Positions 11,401 to 26,400 of a stretch of 64,000 bases of DNA are shown piece by piece. Location: the NCBI GenBank assembly GCA_018136815.1, contig CM030932.1, positions 7,579,628 through 7,643,627 on the forward strand. The letters are read 5' to 3'. The notes beneath the pieces are model-generated. The model was given only the letters and a program-made list of their open reading frames with translations. It had not been told where the DNA came from and did no database searches. Numbering within the stretch: the first letter of the stretch is position 1; every line of letters begins with the position of its first letter. Origin of the DNA: Isochrysis galbana (Eukaryota; Haptophyta; Isochrysidales; Isochrysidaceae). A program made the translations under genes and the position numbers.

Positions 11401-14400
11401 CTCGCTCCCGAGCTCGGCGCCGGCGCATCGGCGGCGACGCTCGCGCCGTGTGCGCCATGCGATGGTGAGCTGCGGCCCTCGAAGTACGAACACAACTGGC
11501 GAGCCGTCGGGTAATCAAAGATGAGAGTGCTCGGCAAGCTCAATCCGGAATGCGTCTTCAGCCGGTTTCCGAGCTCCACGGCCCCAAGAGAGTCTAGCCC
11601 TGCTTCCATCAGCGGCGTGTCCGCGTCGGTGCGATGGCCTGACGTCTGCTGCATCAGCTCAAGGATGGTCGATAGATCCGTCACGGAAGATGGCGCGACG
11701 CCGACAGCGGGCGCAACAAAGGGCTCTCGACGCAAACGGCGCTCTGGGGCGAACGCCTCGAGCTGCTCGGGGACCTGCGCCATTGCACCAAGGTAGACGC
11801 CCCAGCGCACCACAAGCACAGCCAGCACCGAAGGGCACGGCGGCCGCATCGCGGCTTGAAGTGCCAAAAGCCCCTGTGGCGCCGATATCAAGCCAACCCC
11901 TCCCGCCTGAAGGCGAGCGCTCACGGCGCTCCCGGCAGCCATGCCCACGTCCGCCCATGGCCCCCACTGAAGACTGGCCCCAGACAAGCCGCGCGAACGG
12001 CGACAACCGCTCAACGAGTCCAAGCAGCTGTTGGCCGCCGAGTAGTTCGCCTGTCCTCGCCCGCCAAGCAACGCGGCGACGGATGAGTACAGCATGAACG
12101 AGCCCACCTCCAAGCTGCAGCTCTCCTGGTGCAGGTACCAGCCACCGCTCACCTTGGGAGCGTACACGCGGCGCAATGACGATGCGCTCTGGCCGGCGAG
12201 AAGCCCGTCCGATAGCACACCAGCGGCATGCCAAATGCCGCTCGTCTGCCTTGGCCAGCCGCTTCCCGCCAACATGCACGCCAGCCGAATATTGTCCGCA
12301 GCCTCGGACACGTCGCACCGAGCGACGTAAGCCGTGCCAGATGGCAATCCGCACTGTGCGGCCGTCGATGACAGCGTGCCTCGACGTGAAGCGAGCACCA
12401 CTGCCTCCGCCCCGGCCTCCGCCAGCCACCGGCCCGTCAGCACGCCGAGCCCGCCGCTTCCGCCGCTGAGCAAGTGCACTCCTCGCACGCCACGCCCAAC
12501 CAGCGCGGGCAATCGCACCACCACCTTGCCGATGTTGGCGCCAGCTTGCAAGCAGCGGAACGCACCCAGCACCTCGCGCTCCATGTCGAAGGGTTGCAGC
12601 GGAAGACCGTGAAGCACCCCCGCCGAAGCACGAGACGACAAGAGGCCAAGCGTTTGGCGCATCCACCAAGGCGACTGCTCCATCGTGCTGTCGAGAGCCA
12701 GCGCACGATATTCCGCGAGCGAGCACGCACGCATCCGCTCCGAGCTCCACACCGAGCGCTTGCCAATCTCGCTGAAGCAGCCGCCGCTCTCGGCCAACAA
12801 CGCCAATGACGATGGAATGAAGTCGGCGGACAGGCTGTTCAGCACGCCGAGCGCACGGCCGCCGCGCAAAAAGTGTGGCGCGCCAAACGAGAAGGCGCCC
12901 CCATCGCGAGAGCTCGTCATCCCAGTGCCGCCCGTGTAGAGTGCGTGCAGGAAGCGGTGCTTCGATGGTCTGCCCGCAGATACAACCGCGTGGCTGCCGA
13001 GCAAGTGCGCGTACTCGCCTGCAGCAAGGCCCACGCCTCCAGCGGCCGCGTGAACAATCATGCGGTGCAGTGACCGTGGCCGCCAGCCATTGAAGCTCAT
13101 ATGCACGGTGCTCCATGTCGTAGGCAGGCTGCTTGCCTGTGCGAACGAAAGCAGGCTGCTCTTCCGCGTCATCAAGCGAGCGTCTGCATCCGACACAGAA
13201 CGTAGGGCAGCAACGGCATGACCCAGCGCAGGCATTCCACGAGCCAGGTGAGACACACCCATGCTGACAGCGCCAACGATGCAAGCACTGTCGCTCCCAG
13301 GCTGCCCCGGGTCGCCAGGATATGCGCCGAGAACATTGAGCACGTCGCGGAAGTTCAGGCCCACGGCTCGCACATACAACGCAACGCGCCCGTCACTTGG
13401 CGCCGAGACCGGACGCTCTTGAGGCACGACACGCACGTTCGATAGCGCGCCCCGCACATCGAAGTGGAGCCGAACAGGACCTCCCAAAGATTGCGAAGCC
13501 TCCAACAGGCGAGGCACGCTCGCGGAAGAACCATGCCAGGCTATCTCACCTTCCATTAGTGACGCAGCATAGCCCAACGCCTGGCTGCCTCCGTGCGTGA
13601 GCATCGCGAGACCGCGCAAGGAGCCATCCAGGTCAACACAGACCACCGACATCATCGAAATCTCCTGGCGCACGCAGCGGGCAAGCCCAATCGCACCGGC
13701 GTGCATGGCGTCCATTTGACGGTCAACAGCCACCACGTGCGTGCCTGCCGTGGCTAACCACAGCGTGTTGGAGTCGGATGCACACAGATAATCGCGCGAA
13801 AGGCACAAGGCAGCCTCAATCGACACGAGCGCCGTCTGCACCGACCAGCCGCGATGATGGGCAAGCGGCAAGGCCGCAGTAATACTCGGACCTAGGCCAA
13901 GACGCCAAGATCCGGACGACGGAGGCCGCCTCACATCAGCAACCGTTCGTGTCTCAACGCACCACACCGCAGATCCAACCGTCGATGGTGCATTCACAGC
14001 GTCGACGGTCCGCCAACCTGTCGAATACAAGTGGTGCCGCAACCCGACGGGCACAACGCTCGTCGTCCGCGACAAAGAGCGCACCTCGAACCCGCAAATG
14101 CTCACGGCGGCACGGCTCTCTCCCACGAATGGCACCAGCGACACGTCGCACGACCCGCTACGAGGACCCAACGAGGCCATCGACCACAGAACACCTCGCG
14201 CGCTCTGCAGCCGGGCGTCTCCCACAGCGAATGGAAGACGTGTCTCGCCGGCGCATTGCGCGTGCACCAATGTGGTCGAATGGAATGCACCGTCCATGTC
14301 GGCAGGATGGATCCCCGTCCCGCGCAAGTCGGCGCGCCGACGTAGCTGTGACACCGCGACGCGCGATCTCGCGCACGTCCGCACCGCCGCCAACGTGCGG

Positions 14401-17400
14401 TACGCAGGGCCGTACTCGAGACCGAGTCCGCGTAGGGTCGTGTACAAAGCGTCGGAGTCGCAAGCCATCGTGCATTGCGCAAGTCCCGCACGCACGCCAC
14501 GTCGCCCCGCTAGCCCGGCGGCCACCCCCGCCCTGCCGGAGCAGTGCACAACTAACGGTGCACCTTCCTCAAGGCCCGTGCTGAAGACCTCGAATGCGCC
14601 GTCGGTGCCATGCATGCTAGCTTCAACAATCACGACGTCGTCCACAAACATCGGCTGCACAAAATACACCTTCTCCAACCGCATCGCAGCCGCCTGCCCG
14701 AGCGCCGCCTGCCCGATCAGCGCGCGGCACTGACGAGCCATCTCCAGGTAGCCGGCCGCCGGGAAGACAATGCGACCCCGCACCACGTGGTCCGCCACCA
14801 GAGCTCGCAGAGCACCCCCCACCTCGGACCGGAACATGCTCGCGCCGCCCTCGCTATCCCCCATCGCAAGCTGTGCAAGCGGGTGAACGGGGACACGCCA
14901 CGCGAATGCACGGCGCGTAAAGCGAGCGGCTGAGACGTAACCCTCGAGGTCCGCGGGGCTGCCTGCGCTGCCCTGCACCACAGAGTGCACTATCGTGCCG
15001 CTATATCCAAATGAACTCACGCCGCCGACAGTCGCGTGCGACTCATCCACCTCGGTGCCTGACAACTGTGACGGAAGCAAGCAGTGTACGCCCGAGAGCG
15101 CGGAGAGCACGTGCGCGTTTAAGACGCGCAACTGCGCATTCGGCGCGGACTCGCGGTGACGCATGGCGAGGATCAGGCGAAGAAGGCCAGATGCACCGGC
15201 AGCCGGCTCTGCGTGACCCACGTTCGCCTTGATGCTCGCCACGGACGGAATGCGATAGTCCGTGCCGATGGGCAGCACAACCGATGCCAAGGAGCTCGCC
15301 TCAATGGGATCGCCAAGCGCCGTACCAGTGCCGTGCGCCTCCACACGAGCAAGCAGAGACTTGTCGCTCGATGCAACTGCGTACGCTGTCTTCAGCAGGC
15401 TACGCTGAGCCTGCCCATTCGGCGCAGTCAGGCTGGCACTCCTGCCGTCTTGCCGCACACAGCTGCCAAGCACTGATCCCAACGGCGACGCGGCCGCCCG
15501 GGGGGCCTCCAGCTCGAAGGTGCAGCACGCCTCGCCACGCGCGTAGCCGTCGGCGCGGCGATCGAACGGCTTGCAGCTACCCGTCGCCGACGTCATGCCG
15601 GCAATGGCAAAGTTGATGCTCACCTCCGGAAGAAGCATCAGGCTGACACCAGCAACGAGCGCATTCGCGCACTCTTGCGCCTGCAATGCGCGATACGCGG
15701 AGTGCGCTGCAGCAAGAGCGGCCGAGCATGCCGTGTCGTATGAGACGCACGGCCCGTGCAACCCAAGCACGAAAGAAAGTCGCCCCGCGGCTATCGAGTG
15801 GCTGCTCCCCGTCGCAGCGTACACGCTCCGGTGCATCGGACTCCCCCTCAAAATGTCCACCCAGTCTGTCGCCGCAATGCCTAGGAAGACACCGAGGCCG
15901 CTGCCATCCAAGGTAGACCGCTCTAGGCCAGAGCCGCAAAGAGCCGCGTAGCCGTGCTCCAGCAAGAGGCGCTGTTGCGGGTCCATCGAGGCCGCCTCGG
16001 CTGGAGACACACTGAAGTAGGCGTTGTCGAAGAGCTCCACCTCGTGTAGGAAACCGCCATGGCGGATACGCATGCCCACAACGTCGGTCCCGTCGCCCAC
16101 GGGCTCCATTTGCCATCGGCCCGATGGAACCTCCGTCATAGAGCTCACTGAAGTGCACACTAGCGCACGTGCGGCCGATGCACCGCGGGCGCGACCAGGA
16201 AGCTGCGAGCTCGTGCCGCACAAAAACACGCTCACGCTCGCTCCCGAGCTCGGCGCCGGCGCATCGGCGGCGACGCTCGCGCCGTGTGCGCCATGCGATG
16301 GTGAGCTGCGGCCCTCGAAGTACGAACACAACTGGCGAGCCGTCGGGTAATCAAAGATGAGAGTGCTCGGCAAGCTCAATCCGGAATGCGTCTTCAGCCG
16401 GTTTCCGAGCTCCACGGCCCCAAGAGAGTCTAGCCCTGCTTCCATCAGCGGCGTGTCCGCGTCGGTGCGATGGCCTGACGTCTGCTGCATCAGCTCAAGG
16501 ATGGTCGATAGATCCGTCACGGAAGATGGCGCGACGCCGACAGCGGGCGCAACAAAGGGCTCTCGACGCAAACGGCGCTCTGGGGCGAACGCCTCGAGCT
16601 GCTCGGGGACCTGCGCCATTGCACCAAGGTAGACGCCCCAGCGCACCACAAGCACAGCCAGCACCGAAGGGCACGGCGGCCGCATCGCGGCTTGAAGTGC
16701 CAAAAGCCCCTGTGGCGCCGATATCAAGCCAACCCCTCCCGCCTGAAGGCGAGCGCTCACGGCGCTCCCGGCAGCCATGCCCACGTCCGCCCATGGCCCC
16801 CACTGAAGACTGGCCCCAGACAAGCCGCGCGAACGGCGACAACCGCTCAACGAGTCCAAGCAGCTGTTGGCCGCCGAGTAGTTCGCCTGTCCTCGCCCGC
16901 CAAGCAACGCGGCGACGGATGAGTACAGCATGAACGAGCCCACCTCCAAGCTGCAGCTCTCCTGGTGCAGGTACCAGCCACCGCTCACCTTGGGAGCGTA
17001 CACGCGACGCAATGACGATGCGCTCTGGCCGGCGAGAAGCCCGTCCGATAGCACACCAGCGGCATGCCAAATGCCGCTCGTCTGCCTTGGCCAGCCGCTT
17101 CCCGCCAACATGCACGCCAGCCGAATATTGTCCGCAGCCTCGGACACGTCGCACCGAGCGACGTAAGCCGTGCCAGATGGCAATCCGCACTGTGCGGCCG
17201 TCGATGACAGCGTGCCTCGACGTGAAGCGAGCACCACTGCCTCCGCCCCGGCCTCCGCCAGCCACCGGCCCGTCAGCACGCCGAGCCCGCCGCTTCCGCC
17301 GCTGAGCAAGTGCACTCCTCGCACGCCACGCCCAACCAGCGCGGGCAATCGCACCACCACCTTGCCGATGTTGGCGCCAGCTTGCAAGCAGCGGAACGCA

Positions 17401-20400
17401 CCCAGCACCTCGCGCTCCATGTCGAAGGGTTGCAGCGGAAGACCGTGAAGCACCCCCGCCGAAGCACGAGACGACAAGAGGCCAAGCGTTTGGCGCATCC
17501 ACCAAGGCGACTGCTCCATCGTGCTGTCGAGAGCCAGCGCACGATATTCCGCGAGCGAGCACGCACGCATCCGCTCCGAGCTCCACACCGAGCGCTTGCC
17601 AATCTCGCTGAAGCAGCCGCCGCTCTCGGCCAACAACGCCAATGACGATGGAATGAAGTCGGCGGACAGGCTGTTCAGCACGCCGAGCGCACGGCCGCCG
17701 CGCAAAAAGTGTGGCGCGCCAAACGAGAAGGCGCCCCCATCGCGAGAGCTCGTCATCCCAGTGCCGCCCGTGTAGAGTGCGTGCAGGAAGCGGTGCTTCG
17801 ATGGTCTGCCCGCAGATACAACCGCGTGGCTGCCGAGCAAGTGCGCGTACTCGCCTGCAGCAAGGCCCACGCCTCCAGCGGCCGCGTGAACAATCATGCG
17901 GTGCAGTGACCGTGGCCGCCAGCCATTGAAGCTCATATGCACGGTGCTCCATGTCGTAGGCAGGGTGCACGCTGCCTCGAAGGAAAGCAAGGAGCCCTTC
18001 GGCGAGAGCAGACGCCAGTCGGCACGTGCAATGGATGCCAATGAGGCGAATGCTTCTCCCAAAACCTGCTCACCAACGCAGAGGCGCCCGGAGTCACTCC
18101 CCACCACGGCAACCTCTGCCGCGCAGTCGTTTCCAGGTGGACCAGGGTCGCCAGGGTACGCGCCCAAGACATTCAGGACGTCACGAAAGTTGAGGCCGAC
18201 AGAGCGAATATGCAACTCGACCTCCATCGAAAACGGGAGCCGCTCAAAGCCCTGTTGCGGACGAACATCGAGATTGCTCAAGGCTCCTCGTGCATCGAAG
18301 TGGAGGCAAATTGGCCCGCTCATCGATAGAGGAGCTTCCGCCACACGAGGTACGCACCATGACTCGTTCAGAAGCACTGCGTCGGGCTCGGGGCACTGAG
18401 GCACTGAGGCAATGGCACGTCTCCAGCTGGCAAAGCGAGAGCATGTCTGTCCAACGCCGATCACATCGACGCATTCCAATACGAGATCAAGGCATTCTAG
18501 TCGGGCTGTACGTGCAAATCCAATCGAGCCGGCGTGCATAGGTTCGATATCCATGCTAGCCATCGCAACTTGCGTCCCTCTAGTCATCAAGATGACCGTG
18601 GGTGCCGAACGCGAACCCGCCTGCGTGCAAACCACACGAAAGTGCTGCTCCAGGACGGGAAGCGGCGCTAATGACCGGTTCCCACCGAAGCCCAATCCCA
18701 TCGTCACGGAACCAACTAGCAAACCCGCTGTGGCGGAGTTCGCACCGACTTCTGGAATGCTGTCGCCCGTGAAAAGCGATGCCCCGCCCTTGTCAAACGC
18801 AGCCGCATATGCGACAAGCGAGTGCCATGTGGTCACATATAGATGCTGAGTGGGGCGATTCAACGGCTTGCCCAGCCTTTTCAGCTTCCGGCACTCAAAG
18901 CCTCGCAATAAACATCCGGCAGTGTGACGACTCGCGCGAGGAATGAGCCATATTGTAGATGCATGGTGACCCTCAACCTCGCACAAGGCATTCAGGTGGC
19001 CAGGGCATGAACCAAGCCATGCCTCCCCCACTTTGAAAGGCAAGTTCGTCCCACGCCCCGACAAGTTGCCCGTCACAAGACCCGAGGTTTGCAGGGCGTT
19101 GTCAAGGTCCGCTGGATGTACGACTGTGCCCTCGCGATTCACACGTCTCCGTAGCATCGACATCGACCGATCGCACGCCTGCGACTGCCACGCCGCACGC
19201 ACCAGACGGTAGGAGGTCCCGTACTCCAAGCCAACACTCTTGAACGCATTGTAGAAACTGCCCACGTCGACACCGCTCACACCGATGCACCGCGTTCGAG
19301 CCAGGTGTGGCAGGAGTGCCGGTCGCGCAGCGGATTCAAACTCGCCAGCGGCGTGAATGGTGGGGTCTTCACCACTCATTGCAGTGAGACTGGTGATTTC
19401 GAATCTCCTAGCAGAGGCGTCGATCGCGCATCGCAGTCGTGCTTCTGTTATCCAATCTATCACGAGAACTTTCAAGAAGTATGTGTTGGACATGTACGTC
19501 GTCTCACATCGTGAAAGCTGTGTTGCCCTACAAGCGCCTGCCATCTCCAAATAGGCAGCGCCTGGGAACACGATGTGTCCATTCACAACGTGATCAACGA
19601 TTATTGAAAGAAACGCTGAGGATCCGCTAGACGCGAAGATGGCGCCGGTATCTTTTCCATCTTTAACTGTTTGGCCTCGAAGAGGGTGAGGGAGGTCCCG
19701 CCACGGAAAGTGACGCCTTGCGAAGGGCGGCATGCGTGCACGCTTCACATGGAGACTCGAGCCTAATGAAGCGGCAGCGACAGCATGAACTATGGTACCG
19801 CTGTACCCAAACGAATTGACCCCGCCGATGTATGGCCTCATCTTCCCATGGGTTGCTGATACCTGGGATACATGCATTGGCGTAGCGCAAAATGTGCCGT
19901 AAATTGCGGTATGAACATGCGGGTTGAGCACACGCAATTGTGCGTTCGGCGGCGATTCATGCCCCATTATACCAAGCAGCAGCCGCAATAATGCCGTAGT
20001 ACCAGCAGCGGGTTCGGAGTGGCCAGCATTAGCCTTCATGCTGCTTAGTGGAAAGGCACCTTCCCTACCGGAGCAACTTGAAGTGGATGTGGCAATGGAC
20101 CGTGCCTCGATGGGATCACCAAGGGTGGTGCCCGTTCCATGAGCCTCGATGCATGAAAGATCAGAAGCCTCAATCCCGGCGTCCAGCAAAGCCATGTTTA
20201 TCAACGAGCGCTGTGCTTGACCGTTTGGTGCGGTCAGGCTGGCACTTTTACCATCTTGTCTTACACAACTGCCGAGGAGAGCACAACGAATTTCCGCATC
20301 GTCGTTTGCATGCTCCACGAAAGCGCAGCAAGCTTCGCCGCGTGCGTAGCCGTCCGCGCGAATATCAAATGTATGACACCGACCTCTAGCTGATGTCATT

Positions 20401-23400
20401 CCGGCGATAGCAAAGAACATCTCTAGCCCCGGAAGGAGCATCAAATTGACGCCAAGAATCAAGCCGCCAGTACACTCGCGCATCATAAGGGCTCTCGACG
20501 CCGCATGCTGTGCGACTAGCGCGGCAGAGCATGCTGTATCATACGAAACGCAAGGACCGTCGAGCCCAAGCACGAAGGACAGACGTCCGGACGCGATGGA
20601 AAGGCTCGCACTCGTAGCCGCATACACAGTGTGAGATATCCTTGGGGAAGCCCGCAATATATGAGCCCAGTCTGTAGATGCAGCAGCAATCCCAAGGAAA
20701 ACACCCATGCTATGGCATGACACCAGCCCGCGGGTCCATCCAGTACCATGAAGCGCATCGTAACTATGCTCAAGTAATAATCGTTGTTGAGGGTCCATGG
20801 TGACTGTTTCGGCTGGCGAGATATTGAACAACGCATTGTCGAAGTGGTCAATGTACCGTAAGAAACCACCGTGGCGTACTCTTTGTGAGACTAAATCTAA
20901 GCTCGGCGGCGTTTCCTCGAGATGCCAACGTTCAGTGGGCACCATTGATACTGCATTGCTGCTTGTCATCATCATCAATCGCATGCTTTCGTGGCCTCGA
21001 ATTCCAAGTGGCAATGATATACTTACGGCGCAGACATTGGCGATCGATGCCGGCGTTGCGGCCTGTACGGGTGTTGCGGCCGGTATGTGAGACGCGAGCG
21101 GATGAATGCTCATCACGGATTGTTCTTCGGGCCCAACAGAAAGTCTACATAAGAAGGAGGCCAGCTGCCTTGCCGTAGGATAGTCGAAGACCAACGTACT
21201 GGGGAGATTAGCTTTCCTACCGATCTCGTACTGTAATCTGTTTCTGACTTCCACAGCGCTCAAGGAGTCCAATCCGGCTTCCATCAAGGGAACATCCGCG
21301 CCAATGTCTCCCCCTATCGTTTGGTCGAGAAGTGCAGTGACCGTCTCGATAGTAATCCTGCGCGATTCGTCCTGGTCTACTTCTTTCGATTGCATGAAAC
21401 CAACCTTGGAGGCACACCGGTCTAGTAAAGGCGGAACCAAATTCAGGTTTTCGAGGAATTGCTTCCAGTGGACGATAAACAGCGCAAAGATGGGAGGTCC
21501 TCGCAGGCAAACGGCTGCCTTCAGTGCAAGGACCCCCAACGAAAGGTCAATCATCCCCATGCCTGCACTCTGCAAGCGAATGTTGACCGTGGAGCCCGCG
21601 GCCATGCCGACATCTGCCCAAGGGCCCCATTGAACACTCGCGGCTGGTAGACCACCGGAACGTCGTACTCCGCCCAAGGAGTCCAAACAGCAATTGGCAG
21701 CGGCATAGTTTGATTGCCCGAGGTTGCCCACGAGGCCTGCAATCGACGAAAAGAATACATATGCCTCTAGTTGATGGCACGCCGTTGCCCGTTGCAGACT
21801 CCAGGCCCCATACGCCTTAGGTGCGTATACGCGTCGGATGGCGCCAAAGCGATGCGAGGTCAAAAGTCCATCGGACAACACACCCGCAGCATGCCACAAC
21901 CCAACAAGCTTAGCCGAAAAGCATCGCGAAAGGCCGGAAGATAAACGTGCCACTTCTAAGAAATCGGAAACATCACACCGGGAAGTGAAAATGGACCCCT
22001 CCGGTACATGATTGCATTCTCCCCTTCGCAACGCACGAGACGAGCCAGAACGTGAAGCGAGCACCACTGCCTCCGCCCCGGCCTCCGCCAGCCACCGGCC
22101 CGTCAGCACGCCGAGCCCGCCGCTTCCGCCGCTGAGCAAGTGCACTCCTCGCACGCCACGCCCAACCAGCGCGGGCAATCGCACCACCACCTTGCCGATG
22201 TTGGCGCCAGCTTGCAAGCAGCGGAACGCACCCAGCACCTCGCGCTCCATGTCGAAGGGTTGCAGCGGAAGACCGTGAAGCACCCCCGCCGAAGCACGAG
22301 ACGACAAGAGGCCAAGCGTTTGGCGCATCCACCAAGGCGACTGCTCCATCGTGCTGTCGAGAGCCAGCGCACGATATTCCGCGAGCGAGCACGCACGCAT
22401 CCGCTCCGAGCTCCACACCGAGCGCTTGCCAATCTCGCTGAAGCAGCCGCCGCTCTCGGCCAACAACGCCAATGACGATGGAATGAAGTCGGCGGACAGG
22501 CTGTTCAGCACGCCGAGCGCACGGCCGCCGCGCAAAAAGTGTGGCGCGCCAAACGAGAAGGCGCCCCCATCGCGAGAGCTCGTCATCCCAGTGCCGCCCG
22601 TGTAGAGTGCGTGCAGGAAGCGGTGCTTCGATGGTCTGCCCGCAGATACAACCGCGTGGCTGCCGAGCAAGTGCGCGTACTCGCCTGCAGCAAGGCCCAC
22701 GCCTCCAGCGGCCGCGTGAACAATCATGCGGTGCAGTGACCGTGGCCGCCAGCCATTGAAGCTCATATGCACGGTGCTCCATGTCGTAGGCAGGGTGCAC
22801 GCTGCCTCGAAGGAAAGCAAGGAGCCCTTCGGCGAGAGCAGACGATAGTCGGCACGTGCAATGGATGCCAATGAGGCGAATGCTTCTCCCAAAACCTGCT
22901 CACCAACGCAGAGGCGCCCGGAGTCACTCCCCACCACGGCAACCTCTGCCGCGCAGTCGTTTCCAGGTGGACCAGGGTCGCCAGGGTACGCGCCCAAGAC
23001 ATTCAGGACGTCACGAAAGTTGAGGCCGACAGAGCGAATATGCAACTCGACCTCCATCGAAAACGGGAGCCGCTCAAAGCCCTGTTGCGGACGAACATCC
23101 AGATTGCTCAAGGCTCCTCGTGCATCGAAGTGGAGGCAAATTGGCCCGCTCATCGATAGAGGAGCTTCCGCCACACGAGGTACGCACCATGACTCGTTCA
23201 GAAGCACTGCGTCGGGCTCGGGGCACTGAGGCACTGAGGCAATGGCACGTCTCCAGCTGGCAAAGCGAGAGCATGTCTGTCCAACGCTGATCACATCGAC
23301 GCATTCCAATACGAGATCAAGGCATTCTAGTCGGGCTGTACGTGCAAATCCAATCGAGCCGGCGTGCATAGGTTCGATATCCATGCTAGCCATCGCAACT

Positions 23401-26400
23401 TGCGTCCCTCTAGTCATCAAGATGACCGTGGGTGCCGAACGCGAACCCGCCTGCGTGCAAACCACACGAAAGTGCTGCTCCAGGACGGGAAGCGGCGCTA
23501 ATGACCGGTTCCCACCGAAGCCCAATCCCATCGTCACGGAACCAACTAGCAAACCCGCTGTGGCGGAGTTCGCACCGACTTCTGGAATGCTGTCGCCCGT
23601 GAAAAGCGATGCCCCGCCCTTGTCAAACGCAGCCGCATATGCGACAAGCGAGTGCCATGTGGTCACATATAGATGCTGAGTGGGGCGATTCAACGGCTTG
23701 CCCAGCCTTTTCAGCTTCCGGCACTCAAAGCCTCGCAATAAACATCCGGCAGTGTGACGACTCGCGCGAGGAATGAGCCATATTGTAGATGCATGGTGAC
23801 CCTCAACCTCGCACAAGGCATTCAGGTGGCCAGGGCATGAACCAAGCCATGCCTCCCCCACTTTGAAAGGCAAGTTCGTCCCACGCCCCGACAAGTTGCC
23901 CGTCACAAGACCCGAGGTTTGCAGGGCGTTGTCAAGGTCCGCTGGATGTACGACTGTGCCCTCGCGATTCACACGTCTCCGTAGCATCGACATCGACCGA
24001 TCGCACGCCTGCGACTGCCACGCCGCACGCACCAGACGGTAGGAGGTCCCGTACTCCAAGCCAACACTCTTGAACGCATTGTAGAAACTGCCCACGTCGA
24101 CACCGCTCACACCGATGCACCGCGTTCGAGCCAGGTGTGGCAGGAGTGCCGGTCGCGCAGCGGATTCAAACTCGCCAGCGGCGTGAACGGTGGGGTCTTC
24201 ACCACTCATTGCAGTGAGACTGGTGATTTCGAATTGGCTGGCACCTTCTTCGATCACACATCTAAGAAGGGCGTCTGTGTTCGCTTCCAATACCAAAGGA
24301 CGAAGAAAGTATGTTCGACAGAGGGCCGTCGTTGCGGAAGCACAACTGAATTCACACAGGCATGCGCGAGCCATCTCAAGATATCCGGACCCTGGGAAAG
24401 TGACGTTGTCGTGAACTATATGTTCCGCAATCACAGGCCACATCGCGCTTGGCGTCGCTAAATAATATCGACGTGCAGGCTGGGACTTTGATAGTACGCT
24501 AGCGTCGCGTTTGGCAAACGGGTGTGCATCGTCACGCCAAGTGTACCGACGTCGTGCGTACTTCACCTTCGTCGGGGTGTGAAGAGTCCTCGTCTTCGCT
24601 TTGACCACGGCATGGACAATGGTCCCGCTATAGCCAAAAGAGTTTACTCCTCCGGAGCGCCAAGCATCCCACGCACCGTGTGTTCCGAGCGGCGTCACCT
24701 GCACAGAGAGGGTGACCTTGCTCACATCGATAGCGGCTCCGATGTGTACATTCAAGATCCGTAAGTGAGCGTTCGGGGCAGCTAGGACGTCGCTCAAAGA
24801 GCCAATAAGTCGCATCAAACCGGATGCGCCGGCGGCAGGTTCGGGATGACCAGCATTTGCCTTCACACTTCCAACAGGCATGGCAGATTGGGAGCTTCGC
24901 AATCCGCCGATGGAGGCATTCACTGACCCTGCCTCAATAGGATCGCCGAGGGCAGTTCCAGTCCCGTGAGCTTCCAAGTAAAGAATATCAGATGCAGTAT
25001 GGCCGGATATGGCTAGTGCGGCCCTCATGAGCTGCTGTTGTGCCTGCCCGTTAGGGGCTGTAAGACTGGCGCTCTTTCCATCCTGCCTCACGCAGCTTCC
25101 CGACAAAGTTACGACGCGGTTATCGCTATCGCAACATGCCCTGTGGACGACGGCGCAACACGCCTCACCACGGGAATACCCGTCGGCGCGTGCATCGAAT
25201 GTTTTGCTCGCTCCGGTTGCTGACGTCATGCCGGCAATCGCAAACGAAATGCTATTTGCTGGCAAGAGCATAAGGCTCACTGCAGCCATTACCGCAACGC
25301 TACATTCGTCGAGGTGAAGCGCACGCATTGCGCAGTGATTTGCGACCAGGGCTGCAGAGCAAGCCGTGTCGATTGAAACACAAGGCCCCTGCATGCCCAA
25401 AATGAAGGAAAGACGCCCCGATGCGATTGCATGACTGCTACCGGTAGCGGCATAAACGCTTTTCTCCATGAATGCGGAAGCCCTGATTATCTCCAACCAG
25501 TCATGGCCCTCGATCCCTACGAAAACTCCAGTCGTTGAGCCACTGACACCCGTCTTGTTGAGCGACGCTCCATGAAGGGCTGCATAACTGCAATCCAATA
25601 AGAGGCGCTGTTGCGGATCCATGGCAACCGCCTCTGCTGGCGACACGCCGAAAAAAACGTTGTCAAAGAGCTCGGCATTGCGTATGAAGCCGCCGTACAT
25701 CACCCGATCCCCAATCGGGCTTGGCATCGTTCGAACAAAGTCTAGCGACCAACGGTCAGGTGGAACCTTGGAAGTCACTGTCGCGGCACTTGCAGACAAA
25801 CTAGCCATCGTCCCAATATCGACGCCATTTGGCAGCATTAGGCACGGCCCTTGGAGACAAACCCAGATTGATCCGCGTTTGCCATCGGATGGCAGGGACA
25901 AAGGTTGCAATTGAGGGCCATGAACACTTGAGCCGACAGGTGGTTTCGCCAACGTGCATAGGTGGTCGTGGATGAGACGAGCTGTTGGGAAGTCGAACAC
26001 AAGAGTACTCGGTAGATTTAGTCCTGAGCGGATATGTAACTGATTTCCAATTTCCACTGCTCCCAATGAATCGATGCCGAATTGCATCAAAGGTTCGTCG
26101 GCATTTATACAGCAACCCGCTGTAGTCTCAATGGTCGTCATGACGGCGGCGAGCGAGAGCTTGTTAGCGGCTGGTCCCGAATGCAAATTCGCGGGCGATG
26201 GAGTTGTGGCCACTTTCCGAACGGGAGCGAAGGCCCTCAAATAGACAGGCGCTCTTGCTTGTGCTTGGAAGAAAGTTGGCCAGTCGAAGACGGTCCAACA
26301 GAAGGCGGACGGTCCACGGCAGCACAAAGCGGCCAAGAAGGCCGACCCGGTTTTGGAAGCGTCCAATAGGCCCATTCCCGACGCTTGAAGGCGAGCATGG

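Noticed and set aside
11659-13284. 541-codon minus-strand frame within the PKS module
   Set aside because: Arg/Cys-rich shadow of ER-KR-ACP; it recurs in each module copy only because the DNA is repeated.
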